From the NCBI GenBank assembly GCA_963771985.1, contig CAVYVO010000006.1:1-64000 (forward strand): a stretch of DNA of 64,000 bases. Reading direction: 5' to 3'. Below, in pieces: positions 8,578 to 16,317 of this stretch. This DNA is from Trebonia sp963771985. Its GTDB lineage: Bacteria > Actinomycetota > Actinomycetes > Streptosporangiales > Streptosporangiaceae. Within the stretch, counting starts at the first letter, position 1; the number at the start of each line of letters is the position of its first letter. The notes beneath the pieces are model-generated. The model worked only from the letters and a program-made list of their open reading frames with translations, was not told the origin of the DNA and made no database searches. Both the position numbers and the translations under genes were made by a program.

Positions 8578-9165
8578 ATGGGACGTGATCGGAACTCGCG
8601 GGCCCCGCGGTTCAGAGACGCCCGGGGCCGTTCCTGGCGGGCCGGGACCGACGCCGACGTGGCGTGGATCGCGCAGGGGACGTCCCCGGGCCTGGCCATC
8701 ACCGCCGCGATCCCGCCGGTCTTCGAGTCCTACGCTACGGTCGTCTTGCCGGACGGCGGCGAGGAGCGGGAACGGCACAACCGGGCCGTGCTGGCGCTGC
8801 TGGGTGAGCAGTCAGGGCACCAGGAATGGTGGCTGGGATACCTCAATCCGCCGGATTTTCTCGCGGGCGCGCCCACGGTGGCGTTGTACGCGGGGTGGGA
8901 GTACGTGCTGGTGGCGGCGGGACCGTGGCAGGCCGCCGCCCTGGGGCGGAGCGAGGCCCGGTCGCTGTGGTGGCGTGGCGGGCTGCCCGGCCTGATGTTT
9001 CCCGCTGACCGCTCATGGCTGGTCGCCACGCTGGCCGACGACGACTGGACGTGCGTCGGCGGCCCCGCCGTCCTGATAGACGAGTTCCTCGCCGATCCTG
9101 ACCTGGCGGCACGGCGGGTGCCGCTCGGCGTGGACGCTACTCCCCCTGGTCACAAGGCGTTCTGA
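8578..9165 (+). CDS. Hypothetical protein, 195 residues
   Basis: I do not recognise a named family, but the protein has the look of a real soluble actinobacterial protein: EWWLGYLNPPDF, APTVALYAGWEYVLVAAGPWQAAA, RSLWWRGGLPGLMFPADRSWLVATLADDDWTCVGG. It is rich in tryptophan and could be a small beta-rich domain. The ATG at 8578 follows AAGGG. Its last 153 bp overlap the convergent GT87-type gene, which is unusual; either that gene is really shorter or the two truly overlap. Confidence 0.7.
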   Translation: MGRDRNSRAPRFRDARGRSWRAGTDADVAWIAQGTSPGLAITAAIPPVFESYATVVLPDGGEERERHNRAVLALLGEQSGHQEWWLGYLNPPDFLAGAPTVALYAGWEYVLVAAGPWQAAALGRSEARSLWWRGGLPGLMFPADRSWLVATLADDDWTCVGGPAVLIDEFLADPDLAARRVPLGVDATPPGHKAF

Positions 9166-10380
9166 CACGCTGAGGGTCGCCCAGCCGAGAAGGGCGAGCG
9201 GATAGATGAAGTAGCCGAACCGGGTCGCCGGGGACAAGGTGAACAGCGCGGTCAGCCCGAGGGCGATCCGCCGCGCCGCTTTCGCCGGAGTGGCGGGCGG
9301 CGCGGTCGCCAGCGACACGGCCAGGGTCAGGGCCGCCGCGGCCAGCAGCGCGATCGCGGCGGCGTGTCCGGCCGGCCCGAACGTAGCGGCGAGAATGTGG
9401 CCGGGCAGCGGGCTCTGCGCCGGGGAGGGCGCGGTTGTCAGGCCGAGCGGATAGGCGACCGTGTTCTGCACGATCGCGGCCGGTGCGGCCAGCGCGGCGG
9501 GGGCGAGCGCCGCGGCCAGCGCGGCGGCGGCGCCCAGCGCGGTGACGCCGAACCTGACGGCGGCGCGCCTGCCGTCGCGGGCGGCGACCATGACGGCGAC
9601 AACGGCCAGCGCGGGCCAGGCCGTGTACTTCATCGCGCAGGCGACCCCGAGCACGACCGCCGGCTGCCAGCTGTCGCCGCGCAGCCGGATGAGGAGCGCC
9701 AGGGACAGGCAGGTCAGCGCGATCACGGGCGGGTCGGTGATGCCCATGGCGAGCGGGAACGCCATGACCGGCGACGAGACGGCGATGGCGGCGAGGCAGA
9801 GCGCGGCGCGACGGCGGGAGGCGGGCTGGCCCGCGGCCACCCGGCCCGCGGTCACCTGGCCCGCGGTCACCCGGAAGGTGGCGTACAGCACGCCGAACGT
9901 GACCGCCGCCAGCCAGGGCCGCGGGTCGCCGAGGATGCCGGGCAGGCCAAGGGCCTTCGGCAGGCCGAAGACCGACATGACCGGCAGGTACGGGTCATAG
10001 GCGAGCCAGCCGCCGTGGGCGAGCTCGGCGGGCGGCAGGTACGGGCTGCCGTGGTGCAGCAGCAGGACCCCGGACCTGGCGACCACCGTGGTGTCCGGGG
10101 TGGCCGGTTCCCGCGTCGCCAGCCAGGTGAGCGGGGCGACGAGTGCCCCGGCCACGCTGGCGGACAGGGCGGCCAGCTGTCCCCCGCGTCCGCGCCAGCA
10201 GAGCGCGAGCGCCGCCGCGACGGCGTAGCCGCCCGCCGCCCAGATACCCCACCAGTGATCCAGGCCCGGGCCGCTGAACAGGGCTACCCCGGCCGCGTAG
10301 ACCGCGAAGCCGACGTACCACGCGGCCGGCCGCCGCAGGGCGCCGGACAGCCGGCGCCTGACCTCCCCCGCTGGAGTCAT
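9013..10380 (-). CDS. GT87/DUF2029-type integral membrane glycosyltransferase
   Basis: The protein has about 455 residues and many hydrophobic segments, fitting a polytopic membrane glycosyltransferase of the GT-C/GT87 class (in mycobacteria, polyprenyl-phosphate-mannose-dependent mannosyltransferases of the cell envelope). It has a SPYLPPAEL region with a YDPYLPVMSVF segment in the first periplasmic loop, typical of this family. The likely start is ATG 10380, with ATG codons at 10389 and 10401 as alternatives. The final residues after LLGWATLS are basic, non-membrane sequence antisense to the neighbouring gene, so the natural end may be nearer 9165 in another frame. Confidence 0.75.
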   Translation of the reverse strand: MTPAGEVRRRLSGALRRPAAWYVGFAVYAAGVALFSGPGLDHWWGIWAAGGYAVAAALALCWRGRGGQLAALSASVAGALVAPLTWLATREPATPDTTVVARSGVLLLHHGSPYLPPAELAHGGWLAYDPYLPVMSVFGLPKALGLPGILGDPRPWLAAVTFGVLYATFRVTAGQVTAGRVAAGQPASRRRAALCLAAIAVSSPVMAFPLAMGITDPPVIALTCLSLALLIRLRGDSWQPAVVLGVACAMKYTAWPALAVVAVMVAARDGRRAAVRFGVTALGAAAALAAALAPAALAAPAAIVQNTVAYPLGLTTAPSPAQSPLPGHILAATFGPAGHAAAIALLAAAALTLAVSLATAPPATPAKAARRIALGLTALFTLSPATRFGYFIYPLALLGWATLSVSERLVTRGSSVHAERHPPCRQVRIGEELVYQDGGAADARPVVVGQRGDQP

Positions 10381-10521
10381 GATGAGCATAGGCAGCAGCA
10401 TTCCGGTCCGCGCCGCGCGGATCGATAGGCCTGGCCTCCGAATCCGGGCTGTACCCAGCCCCCGTCGATAAGGGGGGCTAGCCCCCCGTCCAGGAGAGCC
10501 CGCGTTGCGTATCGTTGGCCT

Positions 10522-11944
10522 GTGGCAGAGCAGACCGCGTCCGCGGCGGGGGACGCGCTCGCGGCGACGGAGACCGGCCGGGCGGGCCGTGCCGCGAAGT
10601 GGGTGCTGCTCGGCCCGTTCCTGCCAGCGACCTGGCGGGCCCTCGCCAGCCTGATCGCGTCGCTCGCGGCGAGCGCCTCGTTCGCGGCCGTGCTGCTGTG
10701 CGCGCTGGCCGTCGGCCTCGCGTGGCTCGCCGCGGTGCTGCTGTGGCTGCTGGCCATCGCCGTCGGCTTCGCGGCACGCCTGGTCTGGCGGGCGGTCCGT
10801 CGTGCCGCCAGGCACCCGCCGCGCGCGGCCAGGTCCCGCAAAGCCGGGCCGCGCCTGAAGTGGGCCGGCGACTCCGCTGTGCTGCTGTACTCGGCGGCGA
10901 TCCGCGTGTCGGCGCAGCTCGCCCAGCTGGACCGGAGCCGGACGCGGCACCTGGCCGGAACCCCGATAGCGCCCGTGCCGTGGCCCCGCCCCGTGCCCGG
11001 ACTGCCGCTGCGCCAGCGGGGGCGTGCCTGGCTCGAGTCGCCCGTCATCCGGCGGGGCGCCCTCTACCAGCTCGCCCGGCCGCCGGCCATCGTCGCCATC
11101 GGGACCGCAGTGGTAGGCGCCTTCATACTCATGGTCGCCGGCCTTGGCGGCCGCCTGTGGGACGGCAACCCGTATTTCGGGGCCAGCTTGAGTGTGCCGA
11201 TCGGAATCGCCAGCGTCTTCCTCTGGCCGGTCGTGGTCAGGCTGGGGGCCGCGCTCGAACGCGGCCCTCGCCCGCGCGCTGCTCGGGCCGAGCCGCACCG
11301 GCCAGCTGTCCGCGGAGGTCGAGCACCTCGGCGCCGCCCGCGCCCACGCGGTCGAGTCCGCCGATTCCGAGCGGCGCAAGATCGAACGGGACCTGCACGA
11401 CGGACTGCAGCCCAGGCTGGTGTCGCTGGCCCTGGAGCTGGGCATCGCCAGGGCACGGTTCGAGCGCGACCCGGACTACGCGCGCTCGCTGCTCGAGCAG
11501 GCGCACGAGGAAGCCAAGATAGCCATCCAGGATCTGCGCAGCCTGGTCCGCGGCATTCACCCGTCCGTCCTCGACGAGCGCGGCCTCGACGCGGCCCTCT
11601 CGGCGCTCGTCGCCAGCTGCGCCGTGCCGGTGGAGGTCGACGTCAGCTTGAGCGGGCGCCCGGACCGGCCGCAGGAGGCGGTCGCCTATTTCGTCGCCGC
11701 CGAGGCGATCACCAACGTGACCAAGCACTCCAGCGCCTCGTCGGCGTCGGTGACCATCACCGATGACGGCACGTTCCTGCGCGTGCTCGTCGCGGATGAC
11801 GGCAAGGGCGGCGCCGCGGCCGAACCGGGCGGCGGCCTCGCCGGCCTGGCCGCCCGCGTCGCCGCGATCGACGGGACGTTCACGATCATCAGCCCGCCGG
11901 GCGGCCCGACCCTGGTAGAGGCGGTTATGCCGTGCGGGCGGTGA
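10522..11944 (+). pseudogene. Sensor histidine kinase (HisKA_3 type), frameshifted near 11258
   Basis: The first frame (GTG 10522) gives a membrane sensor part with hydrophobic segments at about residues 48-90 and 190-245. The second frame gives the kinase: dimerisation box ADSERRKIERDLHDGLQPR with the phosphorylated His, then EAITNVTKHS (N box), a DDGKGG loop, GGGLAGLAARVAAIDG and GGPTLVEAVMP. A single extra A in CTCGAACGC (11254-11262) separates them; removing it restores LGAALDAALARALLGPS, a typical linker of these kinases. It overlaps the response regulator by 13 bp. It is either a real null allele or a sequencing error. Confidence 0.85.
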
Positions 11945-12579
11945 TCGCCGATGACAGCGTCCTGCTGCGCGAAGGGATCACCCGCCTGCTCGCCGAGGAC
12001 GACATCGAGGTCGTCGCCGGCGTCGGCGACGCCGATTCCCTGCTGGCCGCCATCGAGACGCATAAGCCCGACCTGGCGGTCATCGACGTGCGGATGCCGC
12101 CGGGGCACCGCGACGAGGGGCTGCGGGCGGCCATCGAGATCCGGCGGCGCTGGCCCGACGTCGCGCTGCTCGTCCTGTCCCAGTTCGTCGAGGAGCGCTA
12201 CGCCACCGAACTCCTGGCCAGCGACACTCGCGCCATCGGCTACCTGCTCAAGGACCGGGTCGCCGACGTCGCGGAGTTCATCGACGCGCTGCGCCGGGTC
12301 GCGGCCGGCGGGACCGCGCTCGACCCGGAGGTCGTCCGGCAGATCTTCGCCCGCAGCCGCAGGTCAGACCCGCTAGCGCGGCTGACCGCGCGGGAGCGGG
12401 AGGTCCTGGCGCTGATGGCCGAAGGACGGTCCAATTCGGCCATCGCCCAGGCGCTGTTCCTGTCGACGGGCGCCCTGGAAAAGCGCGTCGCGAGCATCTT
12501 CACGAAGCTCGACCTGCCAGCGGACGACGAGCAGACCCACCGCCGGGTCATGGCGGTCGTCCGGTACCTCAACTCCTGA
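11932..12579 (+). CDS. NarL/LuxR-family response regulator
   Basis: 215 residues. The N-terminal receiver domain has IADD at the acidic pocket, phospho-acceptor Asp in LAVIDVRMPP, and Lys in YLLKDRV. The C-terminal LuxR-type helix-turn-helix reads LTAREREVLALMAEGRSNSAIAQALFLSTGALEKRVASIF. It is the partner of the histidine kinase whose 3' end it overlaps, so translation is coupled. It starts with GTG. The target genes are unknown; the GT87-like gene is divergent from the kinase. The domain set is complete. Confidence 0.95.
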   Translation: MRAVIADDSVLLREGITRLLAEDDIEVVAGVGDADSLLAAIETHKPDLAVIDVRMPPGHRDEGLRAAIEIRRRWPDVALLVLSQFVEERYATELLASDTRAIGYLLKDRVADVAEFIDALRRVAAGGTALDPEVVRQIFARSRRSDPLARLTAREREVLALMAEGRSNSAIAQALFLSTGALEKRVASIFTKLDLPADDEQTHRRVMAVVRYLNS

Positions 12580-12586
12580 GGCACGC

Positions 12587-12679
12587 GGTGCGGCGGTGCC
12601 GGTAGGTGCGGCGGTGCCGGTAGGTGCGGAGTGCGGGGTGCGGAGTGCGGGGTGCGGAGTGCGGGGTGCGGAGTGCGGG
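12587..12679 (+). repeat. GC-rich tandem repeats
   Basis: Two copies of an 18-bp unit (GGTGCGGCGGTGCCGGTA) are followed by alternating GTGCGGA and GTGCGGG 7-mers, in the gap between the response regulator and the convergent DUF2237 gene. It looks like slippage-prone filler and I see no gene in it. Confidence 0.75.
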
Positions 12680-12687
12680 CGGGCCAG

Positions 12688-13089
12688 TCAGCGCTCGGTG
12701 TCCTCGAGGGTGCTGGCGTCCGCGGGCACGTCGACCGAGTGCTGCCGCAGCACCGATAGCGGCACGATCTCCAGCGCGCGCTCGTGCGTCGACGCGAGGA
12801 CGACGGGCGCGGCGGCGCCGTCTTGATGAGCGCGCAGCCAGTTCGCGGCCGTCACGCACCACCGGTCACCCGGCACCAGCCCCGGGAAGCGGAACTGCGG
12901 CATCGGGGTGGTCAGGTCGTTGCCAATGCGCCGCTGGTGTTCGAGGAACTCCTGGGTCACGACCGCGCAGATCGTGTGGCTTCCCCCGTCTTCGGGCCCC
13001 GTGGTGCAGCAGCCATCCCGGTAGAACCCCGTCAGCGGATCAGATCCGCATGGCTCAAGCTCGCCGCCCAGTACATTTCGGTCGCCCAT
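12688..13089 (-). CDS. DUF2237-family protein
   Basis: 133-residue protein with the family's hallmark segments: NVLGGELEPCGSDPLTGFYRDGCCTTGPEDGG near the N-terminus and RFPGLVPGDRWCVTAANWLRA in the middle. The conserved cysteines are present. The family is small, soluble and of unknown function. ATG 13089 (MGDRNVLGG) is preferred over ATG 13125 because similarity begins there. The C-terminal tail (STHERALEIVPLSVLRQHSVDVPAD) is also typical. The gene is monocistronic, between a tandem repeat and a membrane-protein gene. Confidence 0.9.
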   Translation of the reverse strand: MGDRNVLGGELEPCGSDPLTGFYRDGCCTTGPEDGGSHTICAVVTQEFLEHQRRIGNDLTTPMPQFRFPGLVPGDRWCVTAANWLRAHQDGAAAPVVLASTHERALEIVPLSVLRQHSVDVPADASTLEDTER

Positions 13090-13163
13090 CCCAGAAGTAT
13101 CGGCAGCGCGGGTCTCCATCCGCAAGACTCAGCAACCGTTCGTCAGCTCCTGACACACGCAAT

Positions 13164-13712
13164 TCACATACTCGCGGCCATCACAGCAAGCACGAATGTG
13201 CTGATCGCGGCGAAGCCGTGGGCGATCGGAACAAGCACCGCCGGGTTCGGGCGAATGGGGCGGTGCCCGCCCGCGGAGTAGGAATCTTCCATGAGCCGCG
13301 CGATCATCTCGTCGGTGATCTCAAAGGCCGATCGCGGCTGTTCGGCCGCCGCGGCGGGGGTGTCGGGGACGACGACCGCCGACTCGTCCCACGGCGCGGG
13401 CGCCCGCCGCTCGCCGGGCTTGCGCGCCGGGTACGGCGTCCATAGCGTCACCGTGGCCAGGCCAAGCCCGACGGTCACCATCACCATGCCGACCGCCGTC
13501 CAGGCCAGCGGCTTCGCTCCAGTGGCCACGAAAAGGACCCATACGAACAGCCCGCCGATGGCCAGGCTCGCGTGGCCGAAGATCAGCTGCGGCGGGAGGC
13601 CGCCGGGACGGGCGCGTTCCCGGTGCAGGCCGCCGCGTGTCAGCCAGGTGCGCAGCATGTAGCCGCCCAGGCCGACGGTCAGCAGCCAGCTGATGAGGGT
13701 AGCGAACCGCAT
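13164..13712 (-). CDS. Integral membrane protein, unknown function
   Basis: 182 residues with hydrophobic segments at about 5-22, 44-66, 70-92 and 158-180. A cytosolic or external loop (about 95-155) is rich in Pro/Ala and charged residues and contains FEITDEMIARLMEDSYSAG. It resembles small actinobacterial membrane proteins of unassigned function. The start ATG 13712 opens with MRFATLISWLL. It is divergent from the PadR/MFS operon and lies within 75 bp of its operator-like palindrome, so PadR could control both. Confidence 0.75.
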   Translation of the reverse strand: MRFATLISWLLTVGLGGYMLRTWLTRGGLHRERARPGGLPPQLIFGHASLAIGGLFVWVLFVATGAKPLAWTAVGMVMVTVGLGLATVTLWTPYPARKPGERRAPAPWDESAVVVPDTPAAAAEQPRSAFEITDEMIARLMEDSYSAGGHRPIRPNPAVLVPIAHGFAAISTFVLAVMAASM

Positions 13713-13764
13713 GGCTTCTCCTGGTTCGCTCGGCGCAGTTCCGACCAGGATAGACCTCTCGACC

Positions 13765-13796
13765 TAGTCCAGTCTTACTTAGGTTATGCTGGACTA
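13765..13796. promoter_or_regulatory. Operator-like inverted repeat upstream of the PadR gene
   Basis: TAGTCCAG (13765-13772) and CTGGACTA (13789-13796) are perfect 8-bp inverted arms with a 16-bp gap. The ATG at 13798 follows immediately, so a protein bound here would block initiation. A PadR site for autoregulation is the simplest reading. Confidence 0.5.
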
Positions 13797-13797
13797 T

Positions 13798-14310
13798 ATG
13801 TCGTACATCGAGATCCTCATCCTCAGGCACCTCACCCGTCGGCCGGCACACGGCTACGAGCTGCGCAAACGGGTGGAGCACACCACCGGCGTCCGGCTGA
13901 ACAACAACTCGCTCTACCCGGCGCTGCGCCGCTTCGAGGAGGCGGGCGCGGTCACCCGCATCGAGGAGCCGCAGGAGGGCAGGCCGCCGCGGCTGGTGTA
14001 CGCGCTCACCCCGCTCGGCCGCGAGCTGCTCCACGACATGCTCGCCGACCTGCCGCCCGACCAGGCCGCCGACGACTACGAGTTCATGGCCCGGCTCGGC
14101 CAGTTCGTCCTCCTCGACCCCGCCGAACGGCTGGCCGTCCTCGACGCCCGCGACAAGGCGCTGGAAGAGCGGCTCGCGCACTTCGCCGAGATGCACGCCC
14201 TCGCGGCCGGGGACCAGTGGGCGGAGGCGGGGACCGCCGAGCTCATCCGCCGCGACGAGCGGGAGCGCGCCTGGATAGCCGAGCTGCGCGTGCTCGCGGC
14301 CGAGCCTTGA
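13798..14310 (+). CDS. PadR-family transcriptional regulator
   Basis: About 170 residues. The N-terminal winged helix has the classic PadR motifs: YIEILILRHLTRRPAHGYELRKRV, NNNSLYPALRRFEEAGAVTR and PPRLVYALTPLGREL. A C-terminal dimerisation helix follows. PadR proteins usually repress an adjacent exporter gene and release DNA on binding the drug. The stop codon overlaps the start of the MFS gene (TTGA), so regulator and transporter form one operon. ATG 13798 is taken as start; ATG 13786 lies inside the palindrome and adds four residues. Confidence 0.93.
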   Translation: MSYIEILILRHLTRRPAHGYELRKRVEHTTGVRLNNNSLYPALRRFEEAGAVTRIEEPQEGRPPRLVYALTPLGRELLHDMLADLPPDQAADDYEFMARLGQFVLLDPAERLAVLDARDKALEERLAHFAEMHALAAGDQWAEAGTAELIRRDERERAWIAELRVLAAEP

Positions 14311-15704
14311 CGGCCACGCTCACGGGCCGCCGCGGGATGGGCGCCGTCGTCCAGTACGCGCTGCTGGCCGGGCCGCTACTGTCCATGCTGGACTCCAGCG
14401 TGGTCAACGTGGCGGCCGAGTCGATCGCGCGGGCGCTGCACGCCTCGCTCGGCACGGTGCAGTGGACGGTCAGCGGGTACCTGCTCGCGCTCGGGACCGG
14501 GCTGGCCGGCACCGCGTACCTGGCGCGGCGGTACGGCACGGTGCCCGTGTACCGGGCCAGCCTGATCGCGTTCACCGTCGCCTCCGCGCTGTGCGCCCTC
14601 TCCCCCGGCGCGACCGCGCTGATCGCCTTCCGCGCCGTCCAGGGGCTGGTGGCCGCGCCGCTGGTACCGCTGGCCATGTCCATGCTGCTCGGCAAGTCAG
14701 GCGGCGCGCGGTCCATCTCGCCGGCCGCCGGGATCTTGCTGTTCGCCGCGCCGGCGCTCGGGCCGACGGTCGGCGGCGCGCTGATCGGGGCGGGCGGCTG
14801 GCGGCTGATCTTCGCGGTCAACGTGCCGTTCGGGGTCCTCGCGGGGTGGGCGGCGAAGCGATTGCCGGCGGGAGTCAGCGCGGCCCGTTCGGACGAAAGA
14901 ATTGAATTTGATTTTTACGGGCTGGTGATGCTGGCGGCGGGAGTCACGCTGGTGCTGCTCGGGGCCAGCCAGGGCGGGGCGGACGGCTGGGGCTCGGCGG
15001 CGTGCTGGGCGCCGCTGGCGGCGGGCGCGGCGCTGCTGGCCGCGTACGGACGGTGGGCGGCCGGGCGCGCGCAGCCGGCGCTGGACGTGTCGCTCGCGCG
15101 GGAGCCGACGGCGGCCCTGTCCATGGGGCTGTGCGCGCTGGCCGCCGTGGTGACCTGGGCGGCGGTGTTCCTGGTGCCGGTGTTCGTGCAGACGGTGCAG
15201 GGACGTTCGGCGCTGGCGGCCGGAGTCGCGATGGCGCCGCAAGGGGTGATCACCGGGCTGTCCGCCGCGCTCGGGCCGCGGGTGCTGGCCCGGTTCACGG
15301 TGCGGGTGACCGTCGGCGCCGGGTTCGTCGTGCTGGGCGCGGGCAGCCTGATGCTGCTGCTGGTGGGACCGGGGACGCCGCTGTGGGCGGTCGCGCTGAT
15401 CCTGGCGGCGCGCTCGGCCGCGATCGGGCTGGTGATCAGCCCGCTGCTCGCCGCGCTGACCGGGCCGCTGCCGCCGCGGCGGATGGGGGACGCGAGCACG
15501 CTGTTCAACGTGGTGCAGCGGATCGCGGGATCGTTCGGGATCGGGCTGCTCGCGTCGCTGTACGCGGTGCAGGCGCGCTCCGGCGGCGGGCCGGTGGCCG
15601 CGCTGCACACGGTCGGGGTCGTGCTCGGGTGCGTCGCCGGGCTCGGGGCGGCGGGCTCGGCGCTGCTGCCCGCGGTGCGGAACACGTCTGTGATCCAGGG
15701 GTGA
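14307..15704 (+). CDS. MFS drug exporter (DHA2-like)
   Basis: About 465 residues (TTG 14307, or ATG 14337 for 455) with roughly 12-14 membrane segments. The first helix region LSMLDSSVVNVAAESIARAL carries the D-x-x-x-V-N signature of DHA2/EmrB-type proton-drug antiporters; GTVQWTVSGYLL and FRAVQGLVAAPLVPLAMSML are also characteristic. It is translationally coupled to PadR, which suggests regulated efflux of a toxic compound. A patch at 14897-14922 (ERIEFDFYG) uses AT-ending codons unlike the rest of the gene. Confidence 0.92.
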   Translation: MTATLTGRRGMGAVVQYALLAGPLLSMLDSSVVNVAAESIARALHASLGTVQWTVSGYLLALGTGLAGTAYLARRYGTVPVYRASLIAFTVASALCALSPGATALIAFRAVQGLVAAPLVPLAMSMLLGKSGGARSISPAAGILLFAAPALGPTVGGALIGAGGWRLIFAVNVPFGVLAGWAAKRLPAGVSAARSDERIEFDFYGLVMLAAGVTLVLLGASQGGADGWGSAACWAPLAAGAALLAAYGRWAAGRAQPALDVSLAREPTAALSMGLCALAAVVTWAAVFLVPVFVQTVQGRSALAAGVAMAPQGVITGLSAALGPRVLARFTVRVTVGAGFVVLGAGSLMLLLVGPGTPLWAVALILAARSAAIGLVISPLLAALTGPLPPRRMGDASTLFNVVQRIAGSFGIGLLASLYAVQARSGGGPVAALHTVGVVLGCVAGLGAAGSALLPAVRNTSVIQG

Positions 15705-15715
15705 CTCCCGCTGGA

Positions 15716-15740
15716 TCGCAAACGCCGCGAAAATTTGCGA
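15716..15740 (+). terminator. Possible hairpin after the MFS gene
   Basis: TCGCAAA (15716-15722) and TTTGCGA (15734-15740) can pair, 11 bp after the MFS stop codon. The stem is short and no T-run follows, so this may be a weak terminator or an mRNA end structure. Confidence 0.35.
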
Positions 15741-15894
15741 AACGGTTGCCAGGGGGCATTTGGGTAGCCGACCATAGCCTCACCTGCAGGTCACCAGTCC
15801 GCGGTCCGCGCGGACTGCCGGTCGAGGACGGGTGCGGCGGTTGGATGTCATCGGTCATGGCCGGGAACCGGAGCGGGATTTCCGGGCTTCTCGG

Positions 15895-16173
15895 ATGCTG
15901 CTGCCGCGTTCGCGACGGTGGCGCGCCGCGGGCGTGCTCGCCGTCGCCGTGCTCGCTGCCGTCGCCGTCGTCGTCGTCGCGGCGACTGTGACGCGGCACG
16001 CTGGCGGGACGCCTGGTGCGGGCGCGGGATTCGTGCCGGGCGCGCCTTCGGGAGTCACTGTCCCCGCGGAGAGCCCGGCTTTCACCGTCTGCGCGCCGTC
16101 CCCGGGAGCGTGCTCCACCCGGATCATCGTCATCCACGGCGTCGCCACCCGGATCGTCCGCGCCGCGCGCTGA
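15895..16173 (+). CDS. Small membrane-anchored hypothetical protein
   Basis: If translated from ATG 15895, this 92-residue protein has a basic N-terminus (MLLPRSRRWR), one strongly hydrophobic segment (AAGVLAVAVLAAVAVVVVAA) and an extracytoplasmic tail with two cysteines (VCAPSPGACSTR). The layout fits a signal-anchored small secreted protein. An in-frame ATG at 15832 gives 113 residues. I see no family resemblance and only a fair ribosome site, so it remains tentative. Confidence 0.35.
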   Translation: MLLPRSRRWRAAGVLAVAVLAAVAVVVVAATVTRHAGGTPGAGAGFVPGAPSGVTVPAESPAFTVCAPSPGACSTRIIVIHGVATRIVRAAR

Positions 16174-16183
16174 GGCCGAGTGG

Positions 16184-16268
16184 GTCGATTGCGCAATTGA
16201 GGCTGCGGGCGGGCGGGGGCTGCGGGCGGGCGGGGGCTGCGGGCGGGCGGGGGCTGCGGGCGGGCGGG
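16184..16268. repeat. Variant GTCGATTGCGCAAT palindrome followed by 17-bp tandem repeats
   Basis: GTCGATTGCGCAATTGAG at 16184-16201 is a variant of the dispersed 18-bp palindrome. Directly after it, GGCTGCGGGCGGGCGGG is repeated four times (16201-16268). The tandem is purely G/C-rich and G-skewed, and it lies just upstream of the Rieske gene promoter, where it could form G-quadruplexes. Confidence 0.75.
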
Positions 16269-16297
16269 GTGGACAGGGGCGCGGGGGGTATTTAGGC

Positions 16298-16317
16298 TTG
16301 ACTGTATGGTCAGTCAA
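16298..16317. promoter_or_regulatory. TetR-type operator overlapping the Rieske gene start
   Basis: TTGACTGTATGGTCAGTCAA has perfect 7-bp inverted arms (TTGACTG/CAGTCAA). It resembles the 20-bp sites at 18695-18714 and 61138-61157. The Rieske ATG (16306-16308) lies inside it, so the message is probably leaderless or nearly so, and a bound repressor would cover the transcription start. Confidence 0.6.
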
